From SAR116 cluster bacterium AG-447-A06 (GTDB lineage Bacteria > Pseudomonadota > Alphaproteobacteria > Puniceispirillales > Puniceispirillaceae), in assembly GCA_003212345.1 (NCBI GenBank), contig QCPZ01000002.1, positions 1-64,000 on the forward strand: 64,000 nucleotides of DNA. The letters run 5' to 3'. Below the pieces are notes generated by a model. It searched no databases and was not told the DNA's origin. It saw nothing but the letters and a program-made list of their open reading frames with translations. Each line of letters opens with the position of its first letter. Position 1 is the first letter of the stretch. Both the position numbers and the translations under genes were made by a program. Shown here in pieces: positions 29,939 to 38,618 of the stretch.

Positions 29939-30613
29939 ATGATTAAAAAATTGATACGATCGCCTTTTGGTAATGCCCTTGTTGGTTTGACCATTGGCAG
30001 CATCATTGCGCTTTTGATGATCACCATCCGGTGGCGCATTGTTGATAAGAATAAATCTGATCAATTTATGGCCAAACAGGCGGGCATTGTAATGGTGTTC
30101 TGGCATGAAAGGCTAATCGCGATGCCTTGGCTTTGGCCATCCGCCTATCCACTTCACGCCCTGCAATCACCTCACCCAGATGGCCGAATGATGTCATATG
30201 CCATTGGCTGTTTTGGGGTAAAAACAGTGTGGGGAAGTTCCAACCGGAACCCGTTATCGGGCTTGCGCGGACTAAAACGCGTTCTAGACAACCGCGGTTC
30301 AGTTGCAATTACACCAGATGGTCCACGCGGCCCAGCGAGACAATGCGCCTTAGGGCCGGTCGCAATCGCAAAAATAGCTGACAAACCCATTGTGCCTATG
30401 TGCTGGGCGGTTGACCGCTATTGGCGGGCCACCGGGTGGGATCAGTTGATTATTCCAAAACCATTTGCACGTGGCCACTTCATTATTGGTGATCCAATTT
30501 ATCTTGATGATTATAACAAAGACCAGCTTGAGACAGCCCGCCAGCAACTTGAAGAGGCATTGAACTCACAAGCGGACGCCATGGACCAATTGATGCGTGA
30601 GGATCCATCATGA
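29939..30613 (+). CDS. DUF374 lysophospholipid acyltransferase-like protein
   Basis: A 224-residue membrane-bound protein of the DUF374 family, found next to waaA in many Alphaproteobacteria. It has an N-terminal membrane segment (NALVGLTIGSIIALLMITI), then MVFWHERLIAMPWLWP, SGLRGLKRVLDNRG, AITPDGPRGPARQC and KIADKPIVPMCWAVDRYW. These are the acyltransferase-like blocks of the family. Its acceptor is not established; a lipid A or envelope acylation step is inferred from context. It overlaps waaA by ATGA (30610-30613). Confidence 0.88.
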   Translation: MIKKLIRSPFGNALVGLTIGSIIALLMITIRWRIVDKNKSDQFMAKQAGIVMVFWHERLIAMPWLWPSAYPLHALQSPHPDGRMMSYAIGCFGVKTVWGSSNRNPLSGLRGLKRVLDNRGSVAITPDGPRGPARQCALGPVAIAKIADKPIVPMCWAVDRYWRATGWDQLIIPKPFARGHFIIGDPIYLDDYNKDQLETARQQLEEALNSQADAMDQLMREDPS

Positions 30614-31902
30614 CGCTTGGCATTTACAATATCATCTGGTGGGTACTTCGTCCGATTTTGCCACTTGTTCTTGGGTGGCGTCAACAAAGGGGCAAAGAAC
30701 AAGCTGGCCGCCGTCAAGACCGGTATGGGCAGCCCTATTTTGACTCACGGTTGTCTGGTGTTATCTGGCTTCATTCAGTCAGTATTGGCGAGACCATCGC
30801 AGCCATAAGCCTTGCCAAAGCGTTAGCGCAAACGCAACCAGAAGCCCAATTCCTTATCACCACAAATACGGTTAGCGCGGCGGAATTGGTCCACCGCGAA
30901 ACCGCCACCGGCTTACCTCTATTCCACGCCTTTCAGCCGCTGGATCATCCCCTATTTGTGGACCGCTTTCTGGCTAAGATTAAACCCCGCATCGCCATTT
31001 TTATGGAATCTGATTTCTGGCCAAATCTGGTATCGCGGACCGCCGCAAAATCGGTCCCTGTGATTTTTGCATCATCACAATTATCCACGGTAGCATTTCA
31101 ACGTTGGATCAGAAATCCATCATTGGCAAAGTCTGTTTTTGCCGCACCACAACTTGTGCTTGCCGTTGACACGACACAAGCACGCCAATTTCATCAACTA
31201 GGCACACCCGCCGACTGCATCACTGTTCTTGGATCACTGAAGCTTGGCAATCTTTTGAAGATTGACAAAGCCTTTTGCCAACAGTTTAAAACCGCTGTCG
31301 CTGGTCGGAAAATTTTGCTGGCTGCCTCCACTCATGAAGGTGAAGACGCTTGCGTTATCAACGCGGCCAACGCCCTTGGTGAAGGCTGGTTAACGCTCAT
31401 TGCTCCCCGTCACCCCCACCGTGGGTCAGATATTGCCGCCATCTGCAACATGGCTCCCCAACGCAGCCTTGGTCAGTGGCCGTCAGCAGATCGCAACCTC
31501 TACATTATGGATAGTTTTGGCGAAATGGGCAGTCTATTCAACCTGGCAGATTTAACCATACTTGGAGGGTCTTTTGTCCCAAAAGGCGGACACAACCCGC
31601 TTGAGCCCGCTGCTTTTGGCTTGCCCATTATCACCGGGCCGCATATTTTCAAAAATGCCGAAGAATTTGCTGGACTTCGCGACAGCGGTGTTGTTTTTGA
31701 CATTGCTGGTGATGGGGCTGATCCAGTCAAAGCTGGGCAAGCGCTTGCCAATGTGGCTATTGCCATTATGAAAGACAAAGCGCAATACCGGCACATTGCA
31801 TCAGCGGCAAAAAAATATGCCGTAAGTGCCCGCAAGCGCAGTGATGATGCGGCTAAAATGATTGCAGCAATCGCGCCAGCACCGCAGACTGTTAGTGAAT
31901 AA
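30610..31902 (+). CDS. waaA: 3-deoxy-D-manno-octulosonic acid transferase
   Basis: Adds Kdo from CMP-Kdo to lipid IVA at the inner membrane. The 430-residue GT30 glycosyltransferase shows IWLHSVSIGETIAAISLAKA, the acid/base region IFMESDFWPNLV, LLAASTHEGED, APRHPHRG, and GGSFVPKGGHNPLEPAAFGLP (sugar-nucleotide site). Coupled to the DUF374 gene upstream and followed by lpxK. Confidence 0.96.
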   Translation: MTLGIYNIIWWVLRPILPLVLGWRQQRGKEQAGRRQDRYGQPYFDSRLSGVIWLHSVSIGETIAAISLAKALAQTQPEAQFLITTNTVSAAELVHRETATGLPLFHAFQPLDHPLFVDRFLAKIKPRIAIFMESDFWPNLVSRTAAKSVPVIFASSQLSTVAFQRWIRNPSLAKSVFAAPQLVLAVDTTQARQFHQLGTPADCITVLGSLKLGNLLKIDKAFCQQFKTAVAGRKILLAASTHEGEDACVINAANALGEGWLTLIAPRHPHRGSDIAAICNMAPQRSLGQWPSADRNLYIMDSFGEMGSLFNLADLTILGGSFVPKGGHNPLEPAAFGLPIITGPHIFKNAEEFAGLRDSGVVFDIAGDGADPVKAGQALANVAIAIMKDKAQYRHIASAAKKYAVSARKRSDDAAKMIAAIAPAPQTVSE

Positions 31903-31939
31903 AACTTAAAAAAATGAAACAAAGCGTCAAAACTAGGTA

Positions 31940-32956
31940 ATGATAACAACACCAGATTTTTGGACAACCCGTGGACCAATTGGTGCTTCGCTGTTGCCAG
32001 CGGCTTGCCTCTGGGCGGGGGCAACCATGATCCGCAACCTACTGGCCCGAGAAACTCACGCCGCCCTACCGGTGATCTGTGTTGGCAATTTCAGCGTAGG
32101 TGGGACCGGCAAAACCCCTGTATCAGCGCTGCTTTACGACCAATTAACAGCTCGCGGCCATAAACCCGCAATTCTGATCCGCGGTTATGGTGGTTCGGCT
32201 CGGCAACCATTGTGGGTTGACCACAGCCTTCATGATGCAAAAGAGGCTGGAGATGAAGCGCTAATGCTTGCTGAAAGTCGCGATGTCCTCGTAGCTCGTG
32301 ACCGGATTGCTGGTGCCGTTACGATCGCTGCAACTGGCAAGTATGATGTGATCCTGATGGATGACGGTTTGCAGCATCCCTACATCGCCAAGGATTTTTC
32401 AATTGGAGTATTTGATGGAAATGTTGGCATTGGAAATGGTTGGCTCCTACCCGCAGGCCCGCTCCGCGTTGGTTTTAAGAGCGGCGTGAAAACAATTGAC
32501 GCTGCAATTATTAATGGCGCCGATGACACCAACATTGCGGCCCGCTTACCTCCCGTAATGCCGCGATATCATGGCGATCTATCAGCTGATCAAAGCCTAA
32601 TTGACGGTTTAAATGGTCATCCAGTGCTGGCCTTTGCCGGTATCGGACGGCCAAACCGATTTTTCACCACCCTCCGAAACGCCGGGGCCAATCTCGTGCA
32701 TCAGCTTGCCTTTGCCGATCATCACCTCTATAGCGAGGTAGACCTCGCACGGTTACAAGAAGATGCCTCCCGCTTGGGTGCCACTTTGATGACAACAAAA
32801 AAGGACTGGGTACGTTTGCCCGGTGAGTGGCGGGAACGCATTAATTTTTTACCGGTGACGCTTAATCTTGATCACGAAGATGAACTGCTTGATAAGATTG
32901 TTGCAACCATTGTTGAAAAAAGGGGGTCTGATCTTCATGAAAAACCTGGCCAGTAA
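31940..32956 (+). CDS. lpxK: Tetraacyldisaccharide 4'-kinase
   Basis: Phosphorylates the 4' position of the lipid A disaccharide. The 338-residue protein carries the P-loop GNFSVGGTGKTPVSALLYD, then LIRGYGGSAR, GDEALMLAE, DVILMDDGLQHP and AFAGIGRPNRFF. The last four blocks are strongly family-specific. It lies 37 bases after waaA and overlaps the acyltransferase that follows by 20 bases, forming one lipid A operon. Confidence 0.96.
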   Translation: MITTPDFWTTRGPIGASLLPAACLWAGATMIRNLLARETHAALPVICVGNFSVGGTGKTPVSALLYDQLTARGHKPAILIRGYGGSARQPLWVDHSLHDAKEAGDEALMLAESRDVLVARDRIAGAVTIAATGKYDVILMDDGLQHPYIAKDFSIGVFDGNVGIGNGWLLPAGPLRVGFKSGVKTIDAAIINGADDTNIAARLPPVMPRYHGDLSADQSLIDGLNGHPVLAFAGIGRPNRFFTTLRNAGANLVHQLAFADHHLYSEVDLARLQEDASRLGATLMTTKKDWVRLPGEWRERINFLPVTLNLDHEDELLDKIVATIVEKRGSDLHEKPGQ

Positions 32957-33833
32957 ACTTCTGCGGCGGCGCCTTCGGCAGGTTTTTCTTTGGCCTATTG
33001 AAGCCTTATTCGGTTTTGGTCTTTTCTATTTTGCCCGTCTTTTGCCAACGACTTTTGCCAGTGCCGCAATGGCTGCGTTCCTTGGCATTTTTGCCCCATT
33101 AACTCCATGGCACAGCCGGGCACGCCGAAATCTCACCTTTGCGATGCCCACCCTTGATAACTCCGAAATTGAACGCATTTTACGCGCGATGTGGCGAAAT
33201 CTTGGCCGTGTCATTGGGGAGTATCCACATATCAATGCCATTGTGAAAAGGGGTTGGGTGGAATTTGTTGGGCTTGAGCATATCCAAAATCTTGGTGAGG
33301 GCGGATTTCTAATTGGCGCCCACGTCGGAAATTGGGAGCTTGGCCCATTCGCCGCCTTAAAAACAGGCAAAAAGGTTGCTGCCATATACCGGCCTTTAAA
33401 TAATCCACTTTTATCCAGTTTGTTGCATCGCCGTCAGGAAACCTATGGCGGTAACATTTACCGAAAAGGCCGTGAAGCAGCGCTTGGCATGGTGACGGCC
33501 CTTCGCAAAGGGCAGATGATGTGTCTTCTAGTTGACCAGCAGCTTCGTGAGGGCATGGCTGTACCGTTTTTTGGTCATCCCGCGCGCACATCAATAAGTC
33601 ATATAAAAATTGCGATCAAGAAACAGGCACCGCTGTTTTATATGCGAACCGAACGGCTTGGTGGGTGCCGGTTTAGGGTGACTATCTCACCGCCCTTGGC
33701 ACTTCCTAAAACGGCAGATAATGCGGCGATTTTACAAGTAGCCACCATGATCAATGCCGAAATTGAGGGCTGGATACGTCAAACGCCTGAACAATGGTTC
33801 TGGCCACATCGCCGCTGGGGCAAAAACATCTAG
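32937..33833 (+). CDS. Lipid A late acyltransferase (LpxL/HtrB family)
   Basis: Transfers a secondary acyl chain to Kdo-lipid A. The catalytic motif HxxxxE is GAHVGNWELGPF; the other blocks are KKVAAIYRPLNNPLL, FYRKGR-like IYRKGREAALGM, LLVDQQLREGMAVPFFGHPA and EWIRQTPEQWFWPHRRW-like EGWIRQTPEQWFWPHRRW. I start at ATG 32937 (298 residues), with GGGGG about 11 bases upstream; an earlier in-frame start at 32868 would overlap lpxK by 89 bases. It completes the waaA-lpxK-lpxL run. Confidence 0.94.
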   Translation: MKNLASKLLRRRLRQVFLWPIEALFGFGLFYFARLLPTTFASAAMAAFLGIFAPLTPWHSRARRNLTFAMPTLDNSEIERILRAMWRNLGRVIGEYPHINAIVKRGWVEFVGLEHIQNLGEGGFLIGAHVGNWELGPFAALKTGKKVAAIYRPLNNPLLSSLLHRRQETYGGNIYRKGREAALGMVTALRKGQMMCLLVDQQLREGMAVPFFGHPARTSISHIKIAIKKQAPLFYMRTERLGGCRFRVTISPPLALPKTADNAAILQVATMINAEIEGWIRQTPEQWFWPHRRWGKNI

Positions 33834-35285
33834 TTAAAACAATTGATCCTGATCATCATCAAAAATCTTTTTGGGCGACTTTTTCGCGCGAGGTTTGAGC
33901 GTTTCAGTTGAGGTCAAATTTGCAGCATGGGGGGGGGCAAGAACGGCGCCACGCTCGCCATCGACAAATCGTATGGTCACAGCCGCGTTTGACGGTGCAG
34001 CGGCAGCCCGTTTGATCGGCACACCATGATAATTGGTAATGAGAGCAAATCCACGATCAAGTACCCGTTCAAAGGAATTTGCATCAAGCAGTTTTACCAG
34101 ATTATCTAATTTTTGCTGACGTTCGGTAAGGCCGGTGACAAGCTGTTGGTCAAAGCGCTGGTCAAGCTGCAACAGGCGACCTTGGGCTTTGGCAATTTTG
34201 GTTTCCGGCGGATTAAGGCGCCCTGCAAGGCGTGAAAGCCGCACCGTGCGCACCGATAGCCATTGATCAAGTCCCCGAAACAACCCACCAAGAGCATAAT
34301 CGAGCGTTTGGGCATGCCGCTGTATCATATCATCTGGATCAGCCAGCCCGCGTACCGCAATGGCGATCCTCTGGCCAGCGCTTTCCAGCTTCTGGGAACA
34401 AGAGCGCAAGAGCCTTGCATTGATCTCGCCGAGATATGCCGTAAGATCAGTCTTCACCGGCACCGCCAATTCGGCAGCAGCAGTGGGTGTTGGGGCACGC
34501 AAATCAGCAACATGATCGATCAGCGTTGTATCTGTTTCATGCCCAATGGCCGAAATGACCGGAATGCGGCATTCAGCCACCGCCCTGACCACTATTTCCT
34601 CATTAAATGCCCACAAATCCTCAAGCGCCCCGCCGCCTCTTGCCACGATCAACACGTCTGGGCGCGGCAAAGATCCTTCATCAGGAATCGCATCAAATCC
34701 ACGAATTGCGGCGGTAATCTGGGCCGCAGCATCACGCCCTTGAACAAGGGTTCCCCATACTAGGACATGAACACCGAACCGGTCATGCAAACGATGTAAA
34801 ATATCCCGGATTACTGCACCTGTTGGGCTAGTCACAACGCCAATCACTGCTGGCATTTTTGGGATTTTTTTCTTCCGGTCTGCATCAAACAGCCCTTCAC
34901 CGGCGAGCATTCGGCGGCGGTCTTCCAACTGTTTTAGCAATGCCCCTTCACCAGCCACTTCCATCTGGCTAACAACAATCTGATATTTTGACTGGCCCGC
35001 AAAGGTTGTTAGACGGCCGGTGACAATCACCTCAAGCCCTTCTTCAGGCTGTATCGCGAGATTTGCCCTCATCGTTTTCCAGCATACCGCCGCAAGTGTA
35101 GAGCGGTCATCCTTCAAAGTGAAATACAGATGGCCTGACGGGGCTTTGTTCGGGCGGGAAACTTCAGCGCGCACGCGAACAAAGTCAAACGCGGTCTCAA
35201 CGGCTGTTTTAACGGCGCGTGAAAGCTCACTAATTGTCAAATAGGGCGCATTATCGCCATTGTTTTGCTGTTCGCCCTCTTCCAT
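33834..35285 (-). CDS. xseA: Exodeoxyribonuclease VII large subunit
   Basis: Catalytic subunit of ExoVII, which degrades single-stranded DNA. An N-terminal OB-fold (FDFVRVRAEVSRPNKAPSGH, YFTLKDD) is followed by the nuclease domain with GVVTSPTGAVIRDILHRL, DVLIVARGGGALEDLWAFNE and ISAIGHETDTTLIDHVADLR. A coiled-coil region leads to a Lys/Arg-rich tail with an acidic end. 483 residues. The small subunit xseB is not in the window. It abuts lpxL with no spare base and is divergent from purD. Confidence 0.96.
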   Translation of the reverse strand: MEEGEQQNNGDNAPYLTISELSRAVKTAVETAFDFVRVRAEVSRPNKAPSGHLYFTLKDDRSTLAAVCWKTMRANLAIQPEEGLEVIVTGRLTTFAGQSKYQIVVSQMEVAGEGALLKQLEDRRRMLAGEGLFDADRKKKIPKMPAVIGVVTSPTGAVIRDILHRLHDRFGVHVLVWGTLVQGRDAAAQITAAIRGFDAIPDEGSLPRPDVLIVARGGGALEDLWAFNEEIVVRAVAECRIPVISAIGHETDTTLIDHVADLRAPTPTAAAELAVPVKTDLTAYLGEINARLLRSCSQKLESAGQRIAIAVRGLADPDDMIQRHAQTLDYALGGLFRGLDQWLSVRTVRLSRLAGRLNPPETKIAKAQGRLLQLDQRFDQQLVTGLTERQQKLDNLVKLLDANSFERVLDRGFALITNYHGVPIKRAAAAPSNAAVTIRFVDGERGAVLAPPHAANLTSTETLKPRAKKSPKKIFDDDQDQLF

Positions 35286-35339
35286 GATGGATCCATATTA
35301 TGCCATATTGCCCGTGCCGCAACACCAAAGGATCTTTTG

Positions 35340-36599
35340 ATGAATATTTTACTGATTGGCAGCGGGGGACGCGAACATGCGCTTGCCTGGTCACTTGCAG
35401 ACTCGCCTCTTACCAGCCGCCTTGTGATTGCACCAGGCAATCCAGGCATGGAAGCCTTTGGCGAAATGTTTCCTATTGCTGTTGATGATCTTGATGGTTT
35501 GTGCACCCTTGCTGGTGATATGACAGCCGACCTGGTCGTTATCGGCCCTGAGGTGCCGCTTGTTGCAGGGTTAGCAGACCGGCTTGCCAGACTTGACATT
35601 GCCGTATTTGGCCCAAGTGCCGCCGCCGCTATGTTGGAGGGGTCTAAGGCATTTGCTCGTGCCTTTTGCGCGCGTCACAATATACCGCAACCAGCCTTTT
35701 ATCCGGTGAGTGATTATAAGTCCGCTTGCAAGTTTATTGAACAGCTTGGTGGCTATTGCGTCATCAAAGCAGATGGGCTAGCCGCTGGTAAAGGCGTTGT
35801 TGTTGCCGACGATGCCGCCGCCGCAAAAGTAGCAGCAAAATCCATGCTCAGTGGCCAGTTTGGAAGTGCGGGAAAGCGCCTCATTATAGAGGAGCGCATC
35901 TCCGGGCCAGAGGCGTCGCTATTCGCTTTGCTTGATGGTGAGAACGCTATTTTGATGGCGACTGCACAAGATCACAAACGCGCCAATGATAATGATCAGG
36001 GGCCAAATACCGGTGGTATGGGTGCGATTTCTCCATCGCCACGCCTAGATAAAGCCCTTGAAGATCAGGTGATGGCAGAGATTGTTGACCCCGTTGTGCA
36101 CGGCATGGCCGCGGAGAACACCCCTTATCACGGGGTTCTATATGTCGGATTGATGCTGACCGAGAAAGGCCCGCAGGTTATTGAATTTAATTGCCGCTTT
36201 GGTGATCCCGAGGCACAGGCGATTTTGCCCCGTCTAAGAACCGACATTGTTAGCGCAATGATGGCCACCACCACGGCCAGCTTGCATCATTTTGACATGC
36301 GCTGGGATCAGCGATCCGCCGTAACGGTTGTTATGGCCAATAAAGGCTATCCCGGCAACTATGAAAAAGGCGACGTTATTCGAAACCTTGAAGTGGCCGA
36401 ACGGACGGATGATTGCTATGTCTTCCATGCCGGGACAGCGCGCGACAACAACGGTGATTTAATTGCTGTTGGCGGCCGGGTTCTGGCTGTGACGGCCCTT
36501 GGCGACGATACGGCAAGCGCGCGAAAGAATGCCTATGAGGTAGTTAACGAGATTGCTTGGGATACCGGCTTTTACCGAAGTGATATTGGCAAAGTTTAA
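35340..36599 (+). CDS. purD: Phosphoribosylamine-glycine ligase
   Basis: ATP-grasp enzyme of purine synthesis that makes GAR. From ATG 35340 (419 residues) the protein begins MNILLIGSGGREHALAW; AAAGGA lies 7 bases upstream. GYCVIKADGLAAGKGVVVA, DHKRANDNDQGPNTGGMGA and VIEFNCRFGDPEAQAILPRL are the ATP and metal-binding blocks. A longer open frame back to 35265 overlaps xseA and is rejected. Its stop shares the palindrome TTAA with the tadA stop. Confidence 0.97.
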   Translation: MNILLIGSGGREHALAWSLADSPLTSRLVIAPGNPGMEAFGEMFPIAVDDLDGLCTLAGDMTADLVVIGPEVPLVAGLADRLARLDIAVFGPSAAAAMLEGSKAFARAFCARHNIPQPAFYPVSDYKSACKFIEQLGGYCVIKADGLAAGKGVVVADDAAAAKVAAKSMLSGQFGSAGKRLIIEERISGPEASLFALLDGENAILMATAQDHKRANDNDQGPNTGGMGAISPSPRLDKALEDQVMAEIVDPVVHGMAAENTPYHGVLYVGLMLTEKGPQVIEFNCRFGDPEAQAILPRLRTDIVSAMMATTTASLHHFDMRWDQRSAVTVVMANKGYPGNYEKGDVIRNLEVAERTDDCYVFHAGTARDNNGDLIAVGGRVLAVTALGDDTASARKNAYEVVNEIAWDTGFYRSDIGKV

Positions 36600-37045
36600 C
36601 GCTTTAGAGCAAAAAACTCTTTCATCAAGGCTGCTGCCTTGCTTGAACCAATACCGCCATAAATCTCAGGTGAGTGATGGCAAGATGGACTATCAAAAAA
36701 CCGAACACCCGATTCGACCGCACCGGCCTTTTCATCATGCGCAGCAAAATAAAGCCGCTTTATCCGAGCGTGTGAAATAGCACCGGCACACATCGTACAT
36801 GGCTCAAGCGTGACCCACAAATCATATTCATCAAGACGTGATTGGCCAGTTTCCGCCATCGCCGCCTGAATGGCAAGCATTTCAGCATGATGCAGTGCAT
36901 TGCCATCGCGTTTCATCCGATTTTCAGCAAGCGCAATAATCTGCCCATCCAAATTAACAATGGCGGCAGCCACCGGCACTTCACCTGCATCAGCCGCTGC
37001 CGCTGCTGCGACCAGCAATTTATCCATATGTCCGCGCGTTTTCAT
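36596..37045 (-). CDS. tadA: tRNA-specific adenosine deaminase
   Basis: Converts A34 to inosine in tRNA-Arg(ACG). The zinc deaminase motifs are HAEMLAIQAA (His and catalytic Glu) and TLEPCTMCAGAISHARIKRL (two Cys). From ATG 37045 the product is 149 residues, a normal length; earlier in-frame ATGs (37081, 37075) add residues that do not look family-like. The stop is in TTAA at 36596-36599, shared with purD on the other strand. Confidence 0.95.
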   Translation of the reverse strand: MKTRGHMDKLLVAAAAAADAGEVPVAAAIVNLDGQIIALAENRMKRDGNALHHAEMLAIQAAMAETGQSRLDEYDLWVTLEPCTMCAGAISHARIKRLYFAAHDEKAGAVESGVRFFDSPSCHHSPEIYGGIGSSKAAALMKEFFALKR

Positions 37046-37219
37046 AGGTTTCTTGGTGGCACAAATATCTGGCATTACCAAGCAGAAACAGCATCCCTAC
37101 CCTCGTCGGTGTACACACGGTCCGCTAACATCAAACACCATTCAACGCATAACCAATTCCAATATGCCCTCAAAGATTGGTATTTGCCATGAACGGCATT
37201 TCCAGCTAAATCCAAACAG

Positions 37220-38107
37220 ATGACAAAACAAAGTTTTACACTTGACAAGACAGCCGACACCGAGCGCATCGCCAAACGCATTGCGCGGGCAGGCATTTGC
37301 TCTCGTCGCGAGGCCGAATCTCGGATTCTTGATGGCCGCGTGAAGGTTAATGGCAAGATGATTACCAGCCCCGCCCTTAACGTAAACCGTAACGACAAAA
37401 TTACCATTGACGGCAAACTCCTTCCGGCACGAGAACCAGCACGGTTATGGCGGTATTACAAGTCGCGCGGCCTTGTAGTTAGTGACCGCGATGAACAAAA
37501 TCGTGAAACTATTTTTGATCGTTTACCGCAAAACTTGCCGCGCCTCATCACCGTTGGGCGGCTTGATCTTGACTCCGAAGGCTTGTTGCTGATGACAAAT
37601 GATGGTGACCTTGCCCGCTATCTCGAATTGCCATCGACCGGATGGAGCCGCAAATATCGGGTTCGTGCACAAGGCCAAATTGATCAGGCAAAGCTTGCTG
37701 CCCTTGCCAATGGCGTGACCATTGAAGGCATTCGCTACGGGCAAGTAATAGCAAAACTTGATCGGCAAATGGCAAGCAATGCATGGCTAACCATTGTGAT
37801 TCGAGAGGGAAAAAACCGTGAAATCAGGCGTATTATGGATTACCTAGGACACAAGGTCAGCCGTCTAATTCGCATTTCGTATGGCCCTTTCCAGATTGGC
37901 AATCTTAAGGATGGCGATATCAAAGCGGTTAACGCCCGCGTTCTTGCAGATCAGCTAGGCATTGGCGATAGCACAGCAGATGCCATCGATAAACCCACCC
38001 TTCCCATCAACAAACCGGCCCATAATTCTGCTGGCAAAAGAGGTAGACATGCGAATCATAGCCGGAAGCCGTCGCGGAGCCGCTCTAACAAAAACGGACG
38101 CCGCTAA
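37220..38107 (+). CDS. RsuA/RluB-type pseudouridine synthase
   Basis: Isomerises uridine in rRNA. An S4 RNA-binding domain (RIAKRIARAGICSRREAESR, VKVNGK) is followed by the catalytic domain with TVGRLDLDSEGLLLMTNDGD, where the first Asp is the nucleophile; SRKYRVRAQG and GKNREIRRIMDYLGHKVSRLIR also match. The 295-residue protein ends in a basic, Ser/Arg-rich tail of about 40 residues whose codons overlap rsmD by 59 bases. Whether it is RluB (23S) or RsuA (16S) cannot be settled from sequence alone; RluB-like is more likely. Confidence 0.92.
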   Translation: MTKQSFTLDKTADTERIAKRIARAGICSRREAESRILDGRVKVNGKMITSPALNVNRNDKITIDGKLLPAREPARLWRYYKSRGLVVSDRDEQNRETIFDRLPQNLPRLITVGRLDLDSEGLLLMTNDGDLARYLELPSTGWSRKYRVRAQGQIDQAKLAALANGVTIEGIRYGQVIAKLDRQMASNAWLTIVIREGKNREIRRIMDYLGHKVSRLIRISYGPFQIGNLKDGDIKAVNARVLADQLGIGDSTADAIDKPTLPINKPAHNSAGKRGRHANHSRKPSRSRSNKNGRR

Positions 38108-38618
38108 TACACGGCCGACCGCCGACCGGGTCCGCGAATCACTGTTCAATATTTTGCAAGGCGGTCGCTTCGGCCAGCTATTAAAAGATTGTCATGTCAT
38201 TGATCTTTTTGCTGGCACTGGTGCGCTTGGTCTTGAGGCTGTTTCCCGAGGGGCAGCCTTTGCCAGTTTTGTTGAAAATGATAGCGATGCACTGGCTGTA
38301 TTGCGGGCCAATATTGCAAAGCTAAGGTTCCAGTCATCAACTGCTGTTATGGCTGTTGATGCCTTATCACTGTCGCACTGGTTGGGCGCACCGGCGCAAT
38401 TGGTTTTTGCTGATGCCCCCTATCAAAGCGGAGATGGCGTAATTGCCGTAAACGCCCTTGCTAACATTGGCGCATTGGCCGATGGGGCGATAATTGTGGT
38501 GGAAACTGGAAAGGCCGAAATACTGAATATCGCTAGTGGTGGCACATCCCCCTACACCATGATTGAGGCACGCAGCTATGGAAAAGCGATGCTGCATATT
38601 CTTACCTATCAGGGCTAG
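38049..38618 (+). CDS. rsmD: 16S rRNA (guanine-966-N2)-methyltransferase
   Basis: SAM-dependent rRNA methyltransferase. From ATG 38049 (MRIIAGSRRGA, 189 residues) the SAM site is VIDLFAGTGALGLEAVSRGA and the catalytic motif is FADAPYQSG; the usual form is DPPY, here DAPY. AGAGG lies 5-6 bases upstream. Its first 59 bases overlap the end of the pseudouridine synthase gene in another frame. The stop shares CTAG with mutL. Confidence 0.94.
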   Translation: MRIIAGSRRGAALTKTDAANTRPTADRVRESLFNILQGGRFGQLLKDCHVIDLFAGTGALGLEAVSRGAAFASFVENDSDALAVLRANIAKLRFQSSTAVMAVDALSLSHWLGAPAQLVFADAPYQSGDGVIAVNALANIGALADGAIIVVETGKAEILNIASGGTSPYTMIEARSYGKAMLHILTYQG

